This document shows positions 31,352-39,896 of a DNA stretch of 64,000 nt, piece after piece. The notes beneath the pieces were generated by a model. That model was given only the letters and a program-made list of their open reading frames with translations. It made no database searches and was not told where the DNA came from. How positions within the stretch are numbered: the first letter of the stretch is position 1; every line of letters begins with the position of its first letter. Origin of the DNA: Mycolicibacterium sp. S2-37 (GTDB taxonomy: Bacteria; Actinomycetota; Actinomycetes; Mycobacteriales; Mycobacteriaceae); assembly GCF_017352375.1 (NCBI RefSeq), contig NZ_JAFEVR010000007.1, positions 1 to 64,000 on the forward strand, given 5' to 3'. The position numbers were made by a program, and so were the translations under genes.

Positions 31352-31513
31352 TCAGGCGGCCGGGGAGAACGCCGCGAGGACCACCGGCGCCGTCCCCTCC
31401 GCAGCAGCGATCATGGGCAGGCAGGCGGCACAGGCATCACTGCCCAGCGTGGGATAACCGCACGCCCGGCACGTCGTCATCCGGTTCTCCCCTGAGGAGT
31501 AAGTGGCTGGCAT
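31352..31513 (-). CDS. zinc-ribbon microprotein
   Basis: 53 codons from the ATG at 31511-31513, or 42 from the ATG at 31478-31480; both have good ribosome binding sites (AAAGGA and AGGGGAG). The product has TTCRACGYPTLGSDACAACL, two CxxC knuckles typical of a one-metal zinc ribbon, then a hydrophobic Ala-rich end. It lies 47 bp after the histidine kinase stop on the same strand. No specific family is recognised; a small regulatory or structural metal-binding protein is plausible. Confidence 0.6.
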   Translation of the reverse strand: MPATYSSGENRMTTCRACGYPTLGSDACAACLPMIAAAEGTAPVVLAAFSPAA

Positions 31514-31560
31514 GCGGAATCCTTTCGCGTTGAGGCCTATGTACCCACGGCCGCGCTAAT

Positions 31561-33102
31561 TCACGCCTGTGTCGCTTCGATCGGTTCGGCCGCCTGCACC
31601 GGCGGTGCGGCGTGCAGCGGTGCCGCCACCGTGGGCAGACGGAGGGTGAACGAGGTGGCCCCGGGAGCGGAGCGGGCGACGATCGCGCCCCCGTGGGCTT
31701 CGACGATCGACGCCACGATGGAAAGGCCCAGGCCGAAGCTGCCGGCTTGGCGGGAGCGCGACTTGTCGGCGCGGACGAACCGCTCGAACAGATGGGGCAG
31801 CAGCTCACTGTCGATGCCGGGGCCGTCATCGGCGACCGTCACCTCGACGACGCCGGCACCGTCCGCCGTCGTCGCGCCGGCCAGGGTGGTCGTGACGATG
31901 GTTCCGTCGGGGGTGTGCACCCGGGCGTTCGACAGCAGATTGGCCACCGCCTGGTGCAGCCGGGTCCGGTCACCGCGCAACCACACCGAAGCGCCGGGAA
32001 CGTCGGTGCGCCACTCGTGCGCCGGAGCCGACACCGCCGCATCGTTGACTGCGTCCACGATGAGCTCGGTGAGGTCGACGTCGGTCACGGTCAGGTCGTG
32101 GCCTTCGTCGAGCCGGGCGAGGAGCAGCAGATCGGCGACCAGTGAGCTCATCCGCTGTGCCTCAGCTTCGATGCGGGCCAGCGAGTACTCGGTCGTCTCG
32201 GGCAGCACCGAGCTGTCCTGGCGGGTCAGTTCGGCGTAGCCGTGGATGGCTGCGAGGGGGGTGCGCAGCTCGTGACTGGCATCGGTGATGAACTGCCGCA
32301 TCCGCCGGTCGGAGGCCGCGACGTCGGCCAGGGCGCGTTCGACGTGATCGAGCAGCCGGTTGAGCGTGTCACCGACCAGACCGACCTCGGTGCGCGGATC
32401 GGTGTCCCCTTCGGGCACCCGCGGGGTGATCGCGTGGTTGTCCCGGTCGAGGGGAAGTGCGGCCACCTCGGCCGCGGTCGCGGCGACCCGGCGCAGCGGG
32501 CGCAGCGCGAAGCGAACGATCGCGACGGTGGTGGCGGCCGCGATGACCAGTGCGAGTGCGGTCAGCGCCGAAACGATCACGGTCTCCCGCACCATCGCGT
32601 CCCACGCCGGGGTTCGCGAGACCGCCGTCACCAGGATCTCGCCGGCGTCGCCGGGGCGGCTGACCATCCGGTACCACCCGAGTTCGGCGAGCTTGACCGT
32701 CCGGGGTGCATCTCCGCCGGCTGCCTCCGCGGCGATGGCCGCGACGGCGGCCGGCGGGGGCTGTCGGGCCTCGCCCTCACCGAAGAAGGCCGAGTCGACG
32801 ACTTCTCCGTCGCGGACGAGGGCGATGACATTGCCCGGCGCCTGCCCCATGAAACCGGTCAGCGGTTTCAGCGCGCCCGGCGGCGGCAGTGTGCCGTCAG
32901 GCGATGGGGTGGTCCGGTACTTCGTCACTCCGGCATCGAAACTGTCTGCTGCGCCGACGAGTTGGCCGTCGATGATGCCGAGCACCGACGACCGCAGTGT
33001 CAGAACCGACATCGACCCGATCGTCGCCACGGCGATCATCACCACGACGGACACGCCGACGACCAACTGCCGCAGCAGCGTCCAGCTCCGCCATCGCCTC
33101 AT
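31561..33102 (-). CDS. sensor histidine kinase (two-component)
   Basis: 513 residues. Membrane segments at about 12-35 and 174-196 flank an extracytoplasmic sensor of about 135 residues, then HAMP (197-265), HisKA with His277 in FITDASHELRTPL and a HATPase domain with NLLSNARVHTP, DDGPGID and GLGLSIVASIV. The ATG overlaps the response-regulator stop as ATGA, so the pair is coupled. The ligand sensed is unknown; the exported RsiV-like protein downstream in the same unit may be part of sensing or a target. Confidence 0.9.
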   Translation of the reverse strand: MRRWRSWTLLRQLVVGVSVVVMIAVATIGSMSVLTLRSSVLGIIDGQLVGAADSFDAGVTKYRTTPSPDGTLPPPGALKPLTGFMGQAPGNVIALVRDGEVVDSAFFGEGEARQPPPAAVAAIAAEAAGGDAPRTVKLAELGWYRMVSRPGDAGEILVTAVSRTPAWDAMVRETVIVSALTALALVIAAATTVAIVRFALRPLRRVAATAAEVAALPLDRDNHAITPRVPEGDTDPRTEVGLVGDTLNRLLDHVERALADVAASDRRMRQFITDASHELRTPLAAIHGYAELTRQDSSVLPETTEYSLARIEAEAQRMSSLVADLLLLARLDEGHDLTVTDVDLTELIVDAVNDAAVSAPAHEWRTDVPGASVWLRGDRTRLHQAVANLLSNARVHTPDGTIVTTTLAGATTADGAGVVEVTVADDGPGIDSELLPHLFERFVRADKSRSRQAGSFGLGLSIVASIVEAHGGAIVARSAPGATSFTLRLPTVAAPLHAAPPVQAAEPIEATQA

Positions 33103-33866
33103 TCCGGCGGCCGCAACACGTACCCGACTCCGCGCACGGTGTGAATCATCGGGGCACGGCCGGTGTCGACCTTCTTCCGCAGGTAGGACACGTAGAGGTC
33201 GACGATGCTTGACCGGCCGCCGAAGTCGTACTCCCACACCCGTTGCAGGATCTCGCTGCGGCTCAACGCCTTACGGGGATTGCGCATCAGGAAGCGGAGT
33301 AATTCGAACTCCGTCGAGGTCAGCATGATCGGCTCCCCGCCGCGTGTCACCTCGTGACTCGCGGCGTCGAGCCGGAGATCGCCGACGCAGAGCGATTCCT
33401 CCTCCGCGGGAGTGAGATAGGCGGTTCGGCGCAGCAGTCCGCGCAGCCGCGCCACCAGCTCCTCGAGGCTGAACGGCTTGGTCAGGTAATCGTCGCCGCC
33501 GGCGGTCAGCCCGGTGACGCGGTCGGCCACCGAGTCGCGTGCGGTGAGGAAGAGGATCGGGGTGTAGGGACCGGTGGCTCGGACCTGCGTCAGGACGCCG
33601 AAGCCGTCGGTTCCGGGCATCATGATGTCGAGGACGACGACGTCGGGGATGTCGGCGCGGTACTTCTCGATGGCCTCGGTCGCGTCATGGGCGACGTCGA
33701 TGTGCCACCCCTCGTACTGCAACGCCATGCGTACCAGGTTGGTCAGCGCCCGCTCGTCGTCGACGAGGAGTACGCGGATCGCCGACCCGTCGGGGCGATA
33801 CATCCTGGGCAGCCGGCCCAGGATCGCACGGCGGGGACTGTTCCGATCGACGTCAGTGGGCGTCAC
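33099..33866 (-). CDS. OmpR/PhoB-family response regulator
   Basis: About 255 residues from the GTG at 33866 (ATG at 33803 or 33911 are alternatives). Receiver: IRVLLVDDERALT acidic pair, VVVLDIMMPGTDGFG phospho-acceptor Asp, FLTARDS and YLTKPFSLEEL Lys. The winged-helix C-terminus has LTSTEFELLRFLMRNP, VWEYDFGGRSSIVDLYVSYLRKKV and TVRGVGYVLR. The start at 33866 is preferred because a direct-repeat site at 33906-33923 would otherwise fall inside or at the start of the gene. It probably regulates its own promoter and the RsiV-like gene. Confidence 0.9.
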   Translation of the reverse strand: MTPTDVDRNSPRRAILGRLPRMYRPDGSAIRVLLVDDERALTNLVRMALQYEGWHIDVAHDATEAIEKYRADIPDVVVLDIMMPGTDGFGVLTQVRATGPYTPILFLTARDSVADRVTGLTAGGDDYLTKPFSLEELVARLRGLLRRTAYLTPAEEESLCVGDLRLDAASHEVTRGGEPIMLTSTEFELLRFLMRNPRKALSRSEILQRVWEYDFGGRSSIVDLYVSYLRKKVDTGRAPMIHTVRGVGYVLRPPE

Positions 33867-33905
33867 ACCGCCATTGTCACGCCCGGACCGCCGATCCGGC
33901 ACCCG

Positions 33906-33923
33906 TCTCATAGAGATCTCATA
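33906..33923. promoter_or_regulatory. direct repeat TCTCATA-N4-TCTCATA, candidate response-regulator site
   Basis: Two identical 7-mers with a 4-bp spacer (11-bp period) lie 40 bp upstream of the response-regulator start, in the region shared with the divergent ECF sigma gene. This is the classic layout of an OmpR/PhoB-type tandem site and fits autoregulation. Confidence 0.6.
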
Positions 33924-34043
33924 TCTGCGCCGTACCGCGGTCGACCCGCCTCGGCGTCGTCAGCGGCTCCGGTGCGGAGCAGAACTTTTGTGTTCGATGT
34001 GAGAGGCGTGCCGCACCTGCGTGATGCTCATAACGTCAGGTCT

Positions 34044-34640
34044 ATGAAATCCATTCTGGCAGAGCAGGAAACACTTGTCCGCGGCGGCGAGTTCCGCGAA
34101 CAAGAGTACACGGCAACCTCTTTCGAGCAGATGGTGTTGCCATGGCGGGCGGAGTTGATGCGTGCGGCGATACGGCTGACGAGGAATGCACCGGATGCGG
34201 AGGATCTGTTGCAGGAGACGTTGTTTCGTGCCTATCGCGGTCTTTCGACGTTCGAGGCGGGCACCAATGTGCGGGCGTGGTTGCACCGGATCCTGCGCAA
34301 CGTGTGGATCAACACCTACCGGGCGCGGGAACGGCGACCGTCGGAGGTGCCCATGGAAGCGGCGGTGACCGACCGCCTCACCGATGGCACGGCTCCGGAG
34401 GAGACGGTCATCGCCGCCGAACCGGATGCGGAGGTGTATCGGGCCATGGCCGCGCTCAGTGAGGAGTTCCGGATGGTCGTCTACCTGGCCGACGTGGAGG
34501 GCCACTCATGCGCCGCGATCGCGGACCTGATGGGCACGCCCGTCGGCACCGTGATGTCGCGATTGCACCGGGCGCGTGGACAATTGCGGGTCTCGCTCGG
34601 CGATACCGCGCGCCGCAGGCGATTGGTCGCGGCGGCCTGA
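34044..34640 (+). CDS. ECF sigma factor of the SigH/SigR type
   Basis: 198 residues. Sigma-2: AIRLTRNAPDAEDLLQETLFRAYRG and TNVRAWLHRILRNVWINTYR; sigma-4: LSEEFRMVVYLADVEGHSCAAI and GTPVGTVMSRLHRARGQLR. These strings match the SigH/SigR (oxidative/thiol stress) group closely. Such factors are normally followed by a zinc anti-sigma gene (RshA/RsrA); none follows here, the next gene being lysE. I see no GGAAC-type self-promoter upstream. It is divergent from the response regulator. Likely a SigH paralogue with other means of control. Confidence 0.88.
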   Translation: MKSILAEQETLVRGGEFREQEYTATSFEQMVLPWRAELMRAAIRLTRNAPDAEDLLQETLFRAYRGLSTFEAGTNVRAWLHRILRNVWINTYRARERRPSEVPMEAAVTDRLTDGTAPEETVIAAEPDAEVYRAMAALSEEFRMVVYLADVEGHSCAAIADLMGTPVGTVMSRLHRARGQLRVSLGDTARRRRLVAAA

Positions 34641-34725
34641 CCCCATCCGGCCACATTAGATCATTTCATGATACCAAAGAAACATTAGCTGTACTCAGTC
34701 ATATGTCGGCCCTACCGTCGACACC

Positions 34726-35325
34726 GTGACCTCCCCGCTCGTCTACGGTTTCCTGTCCTCGCTCACCCTGATCGTCGCCATCGGCGCACAGAATGCGTTC
34801 GTCCTGCGGCAGGGAATCCGTCGTGAGCACGTCGCCGCCGTCGTGGCGTTGTGCACCGTGTCCGACATCGCGCTCATCGCCGCAGGCATCGCCGGGGTAG
34901 GTGTCCTGATCACTGCCCAGCCGGCCGCCGTCGACGTCGTCCGGTACGGCGGTGCGGCGTTCCTGATCGGCTACGGCCTCCTCGCCGCCCGCCGCGCCTG
35001 GCGGCCCACCTCGCTGACGCCGTCGGAGAAGGGCCCGACCCGCCTGGCCGAGGTGCTCCTCACCTGCGCGGCCTTCACCTGGCTGAACCCGCACGTATAT
35101 CTGGACACCGTCATCCTGCTTGGGGCGCTGGCCAACGAACACCGCGACGAACGTTGGCTCTTCGGCGTCGGCGCGGTCAGCGCCAGTGCGGTCTGGTTCG
35201 TCTGTCTCGGCTTCGGAGCGAAACGACTGGCCGGACTTTTCGCCTCGCCGACCGCCTGGCGAATACTCGACGCCGGAATCGCGGTGATCATGATGGCACT
35301 GGGCCTGACCCTCGTCGTGCGATGA
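34726..35325 (+). CDS. lysE: LysE/ArgO-family amino acid exporter
   Basis: 199 residues with six membrane segments. [17 protein letters not shown] at the start and [17 protein letters not shown] in the middle are the LysE/ArgO signature, close to M. tuberculosis LysE (Rv1986) and Corynebacterium LysE, which export lysine and arginine. The AT-richer upstream region (34650-34700) contains two copies of ACATTAG. Its usual regulator lysG is not adjacent here; a LysG-like gene is at 18716-19639. Confidence 0.88.
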   Translation: MTSPLVYGFLSSLTLIVAIGAQNAFVLRQGIRREHVAAVVALCTVSDIALIAAGIAGVGVLITAQPAAVDVVRYGGAAFLIGYGLLAARRAWRPTSLTPSEKGPTRLAEVLLTCAAFTWLNPHVYLDTVILLGALANEHRDERWLFGVGAVSASAVWFVCLGFGAKRLAGLFASPTAWRILDAGIAVIMMALGLTLVVR

Positions 35326-35398
35326 CGGTGCCGGGAACGTCACAATTCGATGCCGTGAAAACCTTTCCGCAGCGAATCCGAAGCGTACGCTGAGAGCA

Positions 35399-35456
35399 GG
35401 CCTGGAGCCCTTCTGAACGGTCGTTCTCCCTAGCGCCGCGACGCGGGCTCCAGGCC
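35399..35456 (+). terminator. 12-bp inverted repeat with long loop after lysE
   Basis: GGCCTGGAGCCC (35399-35410) and its perfect complement (35445-35456) enclose 34 nt, followed by ATTTTCC and a later TTTT. It could terminate the lysE transcript or be a structured RNA element. The rest of the 283-bp interval before the SDR gene shows nothing else I can name. Confidence 0.45.
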
Positions 35457-35608
35457 ATTTTCCTGCGCTTTTGACGACTCGCTTCCGGCACCGATCGTCA
35501 CTTCAGTCACATCAAGCTCAGCAGACTCAATGCGTAACAGCAAACCCATACCCGGGCGCGTTCTCGGCGCACAGGTTTGCCGATCCCGCGCAGCGGTGAT
35601 CTTTACGT

Positions 35609-36406
35609 ATGCCCACCTCGAGAAGCGTCTTCATCACCGGCGCCGCGGCCGGGATCGGCCGCAAGACGGCCATCGCCTTCGCCAAGAAGGGGTACACCGT
35701 CGGCGCCTACGACATCGACGACGTCGGTCTCAAGACGCTCGTCGAGGAGCTGGAACGCATCCGCACGGCGGTGATCACCGGCCATCTCGACGTCACCGAC
35801 GGCGATGAGATGGCGCAGCGGATCGAGGAGTTCACCACCGCCACCGGCGGGCGCCTGGACGTGATGATCAACAACGCGGGCATCCTGCGGCCCGGCCGCT
35901 TCGAGGAGATGGATCTGGCCGGTCACCACAGGGAGATCGACATCAACGCCAAGGGTGTCGTGAACGGGCTGCACGCTGCCTTTCCGTATCTGCGCGACAC
36001 GCCGAACTCCGTCGTCGTCAACCTGGCGTCCGCATCGGCGATCTACGGCCAGGCCGAACTCGCCAACTACAGCGCGACCAAGTTCTTCGTCCGGGGAATC
36101 ACCGAGGCGCTGGACCTGGAGTGGGGCCGCCACGGCATCCGCGTCATCGCGATGTGGCCCCTGTACGTCCAGACCGCCATGACCGACAACGTCAAGATCG
36201 GCACCACCGAGTCTCTCGGCATCCGGCTGACCGCCCAGGACATCGCCGACGCCATCGTCGCCGCCGTCGAACCGTCGGCGCTGCGAAGGGCGATCCACCA
36301 GGTGCACTTCCCGGTCGGTGTGCAGAGCAAGGTGCTCGCCACCGGCGCCCGCTTCTCCCCCGCCTGGCTGACCCGGATCGTCAACAAGAAGCTCGCACAC
36401 TCCTGA
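35609..36406 (+). CDS. short-chain dehydrogenase/reductase
   Basis: 265 residues: FITGAAAGIGRKTA cofactor site, NNAGIL near residue 90, Ser in LASASAIYG and YSATK as the catalytic pair. The later IQVHFPVGVQSK region and an extended C-terminus resemble the mycobacterial SDR group annotated with fatty-acid or retinol-like substrates. No obvious operon partner; the following gene starts 60 bp later on the same strand. Confidence 0.85.
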   Translation: MPTSRSVFITGAAAGIGRKTAIAFAKKGYTVGAYDIDDVGLKTLVEELERIRTAVITGHLDVTDGDEMAQRIEEFTTATGGRLDVMINNAGILRPGRFEEMDLAGHHREIDINAKGVVNGLHAAFPYLRDTPNSVVVNLASASAIYGQAELANYSATKFFVRGITEALDLEWGRHGIRVIAMWPLYVQTAMTDNVKIGTTESLGIRLTAQDIADAIVAAVEPSALRRAIHQVHFPVGVQSKVLATGARFSPAWLTRIVNKKLAHS

Positions 36407-36466
36407 CATCGCGCCACACAGACCTGTTCGGCGACTTCCAGGTGGGATAGCGGATACGCTCGCCGC

Positions 36467-37417
36467 GTGCCCTCTGCCTGGTCGCGGCGCAGCTTTCTCG
36501 CCATGACGGCCGCGGCCGCAACCTCGGTGGCCGCCGGATGCGCCGCCGACGAACCGGGAACCGTCGCCGACGACGGTTCGGTCACCGTCACCCACGTGTT
36601 CGGCGACACCCGCATCCCCGACCCGCCGACCCGGGTCGTCAGCGCCGGGTTCACCGAACAGGACGACCTGCTCGCCGTCGGGATCGTGCCGATCGCGGTC
36701 ACCGACTGGTTCGGCGGCGAACCGTTCGGCGTATGGCCCTGGGCCCGACCGAGACTCGGCCCGGCGCAACCCGCGGTGCTCAGCCTGACCGACGGGATCC
36801 AGGTCGACGCCATCGCCGCACTGCGACCCGACCTCATCGTGGCCACCAACGCCGGCCTGGATGCCGACACCTACACCCGGCTGTCGGACATCGCCCCGAC
36901 CGTCGCCCAGAGCGGACCCGACGCGTTCTTCGAGCCGTGGAAGGACCAGGCGACCATCATCGGCCAGGCGGCGTTCAAGGCCGACGAGATGTCCGGGCTG
37001 ATCGCCGGTGTCGAAAAGCGCTTCACCACCGTAGCCACCGGCCACCCGCAGTTCGCGGGCAAGAAGGCAATGCTGTTGCGCGGCAACCTGGTGGACGGAG
37101 GCGCATACGCGACACCGACGGGTTGGCGCACCGAATTCCTCACCCAGATGGGGTTCACTGTGCCCGAGGTGGCCGAGTTCGTGCCGCGTGACGGGCTGGC
37201 ATCGGCGTTGCGGGGCGCCGACGTCCTGATCTGGACGACCGAGAGCGATGCCGAACAGGCCGCGCTGCTCGCCGATCCGGTCATCGCCGCGCTGCCTGCC
37301 GACCGCCACGTGTTCACCGGCAAAGAGCTCGCCGGCGCGATCGCCTTCGCCTCGCCGCTGTCCTACCCGTTCGTCGCCGACACGCTGCCACCCCTGCTGT
37401 CCCGCGCACTGCGCTGA
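36467..37417 (+). CDS. iron-siderophore ABC-type substrate-binding lipoprotein
   Basis: 316 residues. The N-terminus combines a twin-Arg motif (SRRSFLAM) with a lipobox ending AAGC, so it is probably exported by Tat and lipid-anchored. The rest matches the FecB/FhuD class of helical-backbone binding proteins (TRVVSAGFTEQDDLLAVGIVP, LRPDLIVATNAG). By position it corresponds to M. tuberculosis Rv0265c, annotated as an iron-transport lipoprotein. No ABC permease or ATPase is adjacent and I see no IdeR box upstream. Confidence 0.85.
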   Translation: MPSAWSRRSFLAMTAAAATSVAAGCAADEPGTVADDGSVTVTHVFGDTRIPDPPTRVVSAGFTEQDDLLAVGIVPIAVTDWFGGEPFGVWPWARPRLGPAQPAVLSLTDGIQVDAIAALRPDLIVATNAGLDADTYTRLSDIAPTVAQSGPDAFFEPWKDQATIIGQAAFKADEMSGLIAGVEKRFTTVATGHPQFAGKKAMLLRGNLVDGGAYATPTGWRTEFLTQMGFTVPEVAEFVPRDGLASALRGADVLIWTTESDAEQAALLADPVIAALPADRHVFTGKELAGAIAFASPLSYPFVADTLPPLLSRALR

Positions 37418-37493
37418 GGCTCGCTGAAAACCATTGGCCGAGTTGAAGAATCGCGCCGTGCCCGGGTGCGTCCGATCGGGCTGTGACCGCGCG

Positions 37494-38456
37494 TCAGCCG
37501 TCGCCGACCAGATCGGGATGAGCCTCCCAGTACGCTCCCGCCGGGAGGGTGATCTCGTCGGCCGCGGCACTGATGATGGCAAGGAACTGCCGGGCCGCCG
37601 GTGACGGCTTTCGGCGGACTCCCCGCAGGACACCGATACGCCGGTGCACGGGTACGTCGCCGATCGGGCGAGTCACCACCCCGGGAACCGACATGAGCGG
37701 CAGCACGAAACCGGGTGCGGCGGACACGCCGAGGCCGGCGGCGCACAGACCGGCCACCGAGGCCACGTTGCGCACGGTGAGAACCCGCGCCGGGACCACA
37801 CCCCGGCTGCGCAGGATGTCGTCGACGATGCGCCGTACGGAGCTCGCATCATCGAAGGCGATGAACGCCTCGCCCGCGAGATCGGCCCAGTGAATCGCCG
37901 GACGGTCGAGCAGGCGATGCCGTTCCGGCAGAATGCACCGGAATTCGTCGACGGCGATGACGTCGAACCGCACCCCCGACATTCCGGCACGCACTGACGG
38001 CGGCGGCTCCGCGGTGACCGCCAGATCTACGGCGTTGTCGCGGATGTAATCGACGACCTGTCCTTCAAGGACGTCCTCGACCTCCACCGCGATGTCCGGG
38101 AAGCGATGGCGGAAGCGAGTGATCATCGGGGGGAGCAACGACACCGCCAACGAAGGCAGTGCGGCCAGGCGCAACACCCCTTTGGTACCGGCGAGATAGG
38201 CGTCGAATTCGCTCATCTCCTGCCGGTAGGTCGACAGAATCGCCCGCGCCGTCTGGACGAAGCGCTCGCCGTCGACGGTCACTTCCAGTTGGCGGGTGGT
38301 GCGGTCGAACAGTTTCGCGCCGCACATCCGCTCCACCTGTGCCACCGTCCGGCTCAGCGACGACTGAGCGACCAGCTGCCGGCGCGCGGCCCTGCTGAAG
38401 CTCCGCTCCTCGGCCACGCACAACACCGCGTCGAGCTGCACCAACGTGAGTTGCAT
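37494..38456 (-). CDS. LysR-family regulator of the CitMHS-AtuA operon
   Basis: 320 residues from the ATG at 38454-38456 (an ATG at 38483 would add 9). The N-terminal domain (TLVQLDAVLCVAEERSFSRAARR, SSLSRTVAQVERMCGAKLFDR) is standard LysR. It is divergent from the transporter-AtuA operon, with two dyads in the interval, one overlapping its own start. Likely activates the operon in response to its substrate and represses itself. Confidence 0.88.
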   Translation of the reverse strand: MQLTLVQLDAVLCVAEERSFSRAARRQLVAQSSLSRTVAQVERMCGAKLFDRTTRQLEVTVDGERFVQTARAILSTYRQEMSEFDAYLAGTKGVLRLAALPSLAVSLLPPMITRFRHRFPDIAVEVEDVLEGQVVDYIRDNAVDLAVTAEPPPSVRAGMSGVRFDVIAVDEFRCILPERHRLLDRPAIHWADLAGEAFIAFDDASSVRRIVDDILRSRGVVPARVLTVRNVASVAGLCAAGLGVSAAPGFVLPLMSVPGVVTRPIGDVPVHRRIGVLRGVRRKPSPAARQFLAIISAAADEITLPAGAYWEAHPDLVGDG

Positions 38457-38479
38457 GCGCACAGCGCATAAGTCTATGC
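38455..38479. promoter_or_regulatory. tandem LysR-type boxes
   Basis: ATGCGC-ACA-GCGCAT (38455-38469) is a perfect dyad with the T-N11-A core of LysR sites. GCATA-AGTC-TATGC (38466-38479) is a second, overlapping dyad. Both lie between the LysR gene and the operon. A weak promoter, TTGGAC-N19-GATACT, follows. Confidence 0.6.
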
Positions 38480-38561
38480 CCATCCTATGTTGGACGTCGC
38501 TAGGTGGCCGGTTCGATACTCGAGTCGCAACTGTGATGGGCGTTACAGAGCGGAGAGGGTC

Positions 38562-39896
38562 GTGACCGCAACACTCGGATTTCTGACGGTGGGCACTTTC
38601 CTGGCGCTGACGCTCTGGACGCGCACCTCCGTCCTGGTCGGCCTCGTCCTGGTGCCCATCCTGTTCGCACTGATCGGCGGTCACGGCGCCCGGTTGGGCG
38701 AGTACATCGGCGAGGGGGTGCTCAAGGTCGCGCCGGTTGCGGTGATGATCGCCTTCGCCGTCCTCTACTTCAGCCTGATGATCGATCTCGGCCTGTTCGA
38801 CCCGGTGATCCGCCGGGTCCTCGCGTGGGCCGGCGGTGATCCGATGAAGATCACCGTGGGCACGGCCGTCGTCACGCTGCTGGTGGCTCTGGACGGGGAC
38901 GGTGCGTCGACGTTCCTGATCACCGTCTCGGCATTCCTGCCCATCTACCAGCGGATCGGTATGCGACCGCTGGTGCTCACCGGCGTGGTGGCCCTGGCCG
39001 CCGGCGTGATGAACATGATTCCCTGGGGTGGACCCACGGTGCGCGCCATGGCGGCTCTCGATCTCTCCAGCGCCGAGCTGTTCCTTCCCGTACTACCCGC
39101 GATGGGTGCCGGTATCGCCTGGGTGTTGCTGGCCGCGTATCTGATCGGCCGTCGGGAACGGACGAAGATCGGCGTCTGCGCGATCGATGAGCTTCCGGCG
39201 TCGGACTCGCGGCCGGCAGCGGGCGGCCCTGGCGCGGTTCATTAGAACGATCTGTCCACCCGCGCACGAGTCATCGGTCGGGCGCGGATGGTTTTCAACG
39301 TCGTGCTCACCCTGGCGCTCATCGTGGTCCTGCTGTTTCAACTGGTTCCACTGGAGGTCGCGTTCGTCATCGCCTTCGCGCTGGCCGCGGCGGTCAACAT
39401 TCCGTCCTGGGATCGTCAGCGGGAGCTGTTCGAACGGCACGGTGGCAACGTCGTGCTCGTGGTGTCGATGATCTTCGCGGCCGGAGTCCTGACCGGAATC
39501 CTCTCGGGCACAGGGATGATCACCGCGATGGCCGAGGCGTTGGTCGGCGTGGTACCGGACTCCGCCTCCGGCCTGCTGCCGGTACTCACCGCGGTGGTGG
39601 CGATGCCGCTCAGCCTGGTATTCACCCCCGACGCGTTCTACTTCGGTGTGCTGCCGGTGCTCGCCGAGACCACGGCCTCCCTGGGCGGGGACCCCGCCGA
39701 GATCGGGCGGGCCGCGATCCTCGGACAGATGACCACCGGATTCCCGCTGAGCCCGCTCACGGCGTCGACCTTCATCCTGGTCGGCATGGCGAACGTGGAG
39801 CTGGGTAGACATCAGCGCCACATCTTCCTGTGGGCGTTCGCCACCACCCTCGTCATGACCGCGGTGGCGCTGGCGACGGGTGCGTTGAGCCTGTGA
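38562..39896 (+). pseudogene. CitMHS-family carboxylate transporter interrupted by an in-frame TAG
   Basis: Read through, 38562-39896 is 445 codons, the normal length of a CitMHS (citrate-Mg2+:H+/related) transporter. The N-terminal half (GFLTVGTFLALTLW, ALDGDGASTFLITVSAFLPIY, NMIPWGGPT) and C-terminal half (NIPSWDRQRELFERHGGN, FAAGVLTGILSGTGMI, FTPDAFYFGVLPVL) are both well conserved and in the same frame. A TAG at 39243-39245 stops translation in the hydrophilic central loop. An ATG at 39288 could restart the second half but lacks a clear ribosome binding site. GTG at 38562 follows GGAGAGGG. It may be a recent nonsense pseudogene, a two-piece transporter or a sequencing error. It overlaps AtuA by GTGA. 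Confidence 0.75.

Noticed and set aside
36407..36466. IdeR box upstream of the iron-siderophore lipoprotein
   Set aside because: No TTAGG-type 19-bp palindrome in the interval.
35603..37633. 676-codon open frame opposite the SDR and iron lipoprotein genes
   Set aside because: Both sense genes have clear motifs, start sites and signal sequence; the antisense frame has none.
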